Shown here: positions 63,787 to 64,000 of the stretch, piece by piece | How positions within the stretch are numbered: the stretch's first letter is position 1 | Layout: every line of letters starts with the position of its first letter | Source: Crocinitomicaceae bacterium | GTDB taxonomy: Bacteria; Bacteroidota; Bacteroidia; Flavobacteriales_D; Crocinitomicaceae | Direction: 5' to 3' | Length of the DNA: 64,000 nucleotides | Assembly (NCBI GenBank): GCA_029238665.1 | Contig: JAQWFQ010000012.1 | Span: 1 to 64,000 of the forward strand | Translations under genes and position numbers: made by a program | The notes under the pieces: generated by a model | Told to the model about the DNA's origin: nothing | Databases searched by the model: none | Seen by the model: the letters and a program-made list of their open reading frames with translations, nothing else

Positions 63787-63999
63787 TTATTCTTCGTTCG
63801 CTTCGTTGAGTTCCTCTTTACTGTCATTTTTTACGGAATCCAGTTCCTTATTCTTTAATAGTGGGATGTTGTTCAGAATAACATCTTTTACATTCTCTCC
63901 TCGATATGAAATGAGTGCAAACATCATGACCATACTTGTAATTAAGATAGGGTAAAGTAGTAAGCCAGTATCAAAATTTGAAATCGTTATGGTGTCATG
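63787..63999 (-). CDS. C-terminal end of a membrane protein (partial)
   Basis: The minus frame reads NFDTGLLLYPILITSMVMMF, then ALISYRGENVKDVILNNI and an acidic tail ending EANEE, with a stop at 63787-63789. One membrane helix followed by a polar C-terminus is visible. The gene extends beyond the window, and I do not recognise the family. Confidence 0.6.
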   Translation of the reverse strand, partial: HDTITISNFDTGLLLYPILITSMVMMFALISYRGENVKDVILNNIPLLKNKELDSVKNDSKEELNEANEE

Positions 64000-64000
64000 T

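Overview
The window is an AT-rich (roughly 35-40 % GC) chromosome segment of a Bacteroidota bacterium, most likely order Flavobacteriales (a Crocinitomicaceae/Fluviicola-like lineage is my guess). The reasons are many secreted proteins ending in type IX secretion system (T9SS) sorting domains (YPNP... motifs), a PorZ-like T9SS gene, a 'gliding motility' type-B C-terminus, promoters of the TAnnTTTG type, weak Shine-Dalgarno use, and house-keeping genes of Bacteroidota type.

Region 1 (1-1150) is a decayed edge. The window opens with the 3' end of an IS6-family insertion sequence whose right inverted repeat ends at 141. It abuts a truncated outer-membrane beta-barrel gene. A further degraded fragment of a secreted repeat protein lies at about 870-1003.

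Region 2 (1152-22800) is a copper island. Left part: two related secreted CX4C proteins, a two-gene multicopper-oxidase pair in which copper ligands are divided between adjacent proteins, an MbnH-like di-haem MauG/CcP protein with an MbnP-like partner, and a secreted beta-propeller with a CDCCP motif. Right part: a long minus-strand cluster that reads (5'->3') HYC_CC_PP-like protein, thioredoxin-like protein, CusA-type RND pump, TolC-type outer-membrane channel, AraC regulator fused to a heavy-metal domain, CopA-type Cu+ ATPase, CusB-type adaptor, HMA protein, metal-binding lipoprotein. A second propeller and a second HYC_CC_PP-like gene lie upstream. Together these would move copper from cytoplasm and periplasm outwards and oxidise or bind it in the periplasm or outside the cell.

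Region 3 (22800-27022) is an integration module: an intergenic stretch with spaced direct repeats, three small minus-strand genes, a divergent MerR-like regulator with an operator-like palindrome, a 49-residue ORF and a large serine recombinase whose reading frame runs into the 3' end of a tRNA-Arg(UCG) gene. The copper island is probably a mobile element inserted at this tRNA, although its left end is not proven.

Region 4 (27145-64000) is mostly core chromosome: porZ-like, recO, peptide-binding lipoprotein, trpS, plsC-like, gatC, M42 peptidase, SCO, xseB-xseA, pgk, methyltransferase, acyl-CoA carboxylase beta chain, aspS, cysS, polA, SF1 helicase, TrkA-like, SDR, M43 protease, hemA-hemC-hemD, rsmI, quinone oxidoreductase-like. 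It includes two damaged loci: a T9SS type-B gene broken into oppositely oriented parts (37644-38741), and a small-lipoprotein locus with in-frame stops and a missing start (57664-58830).
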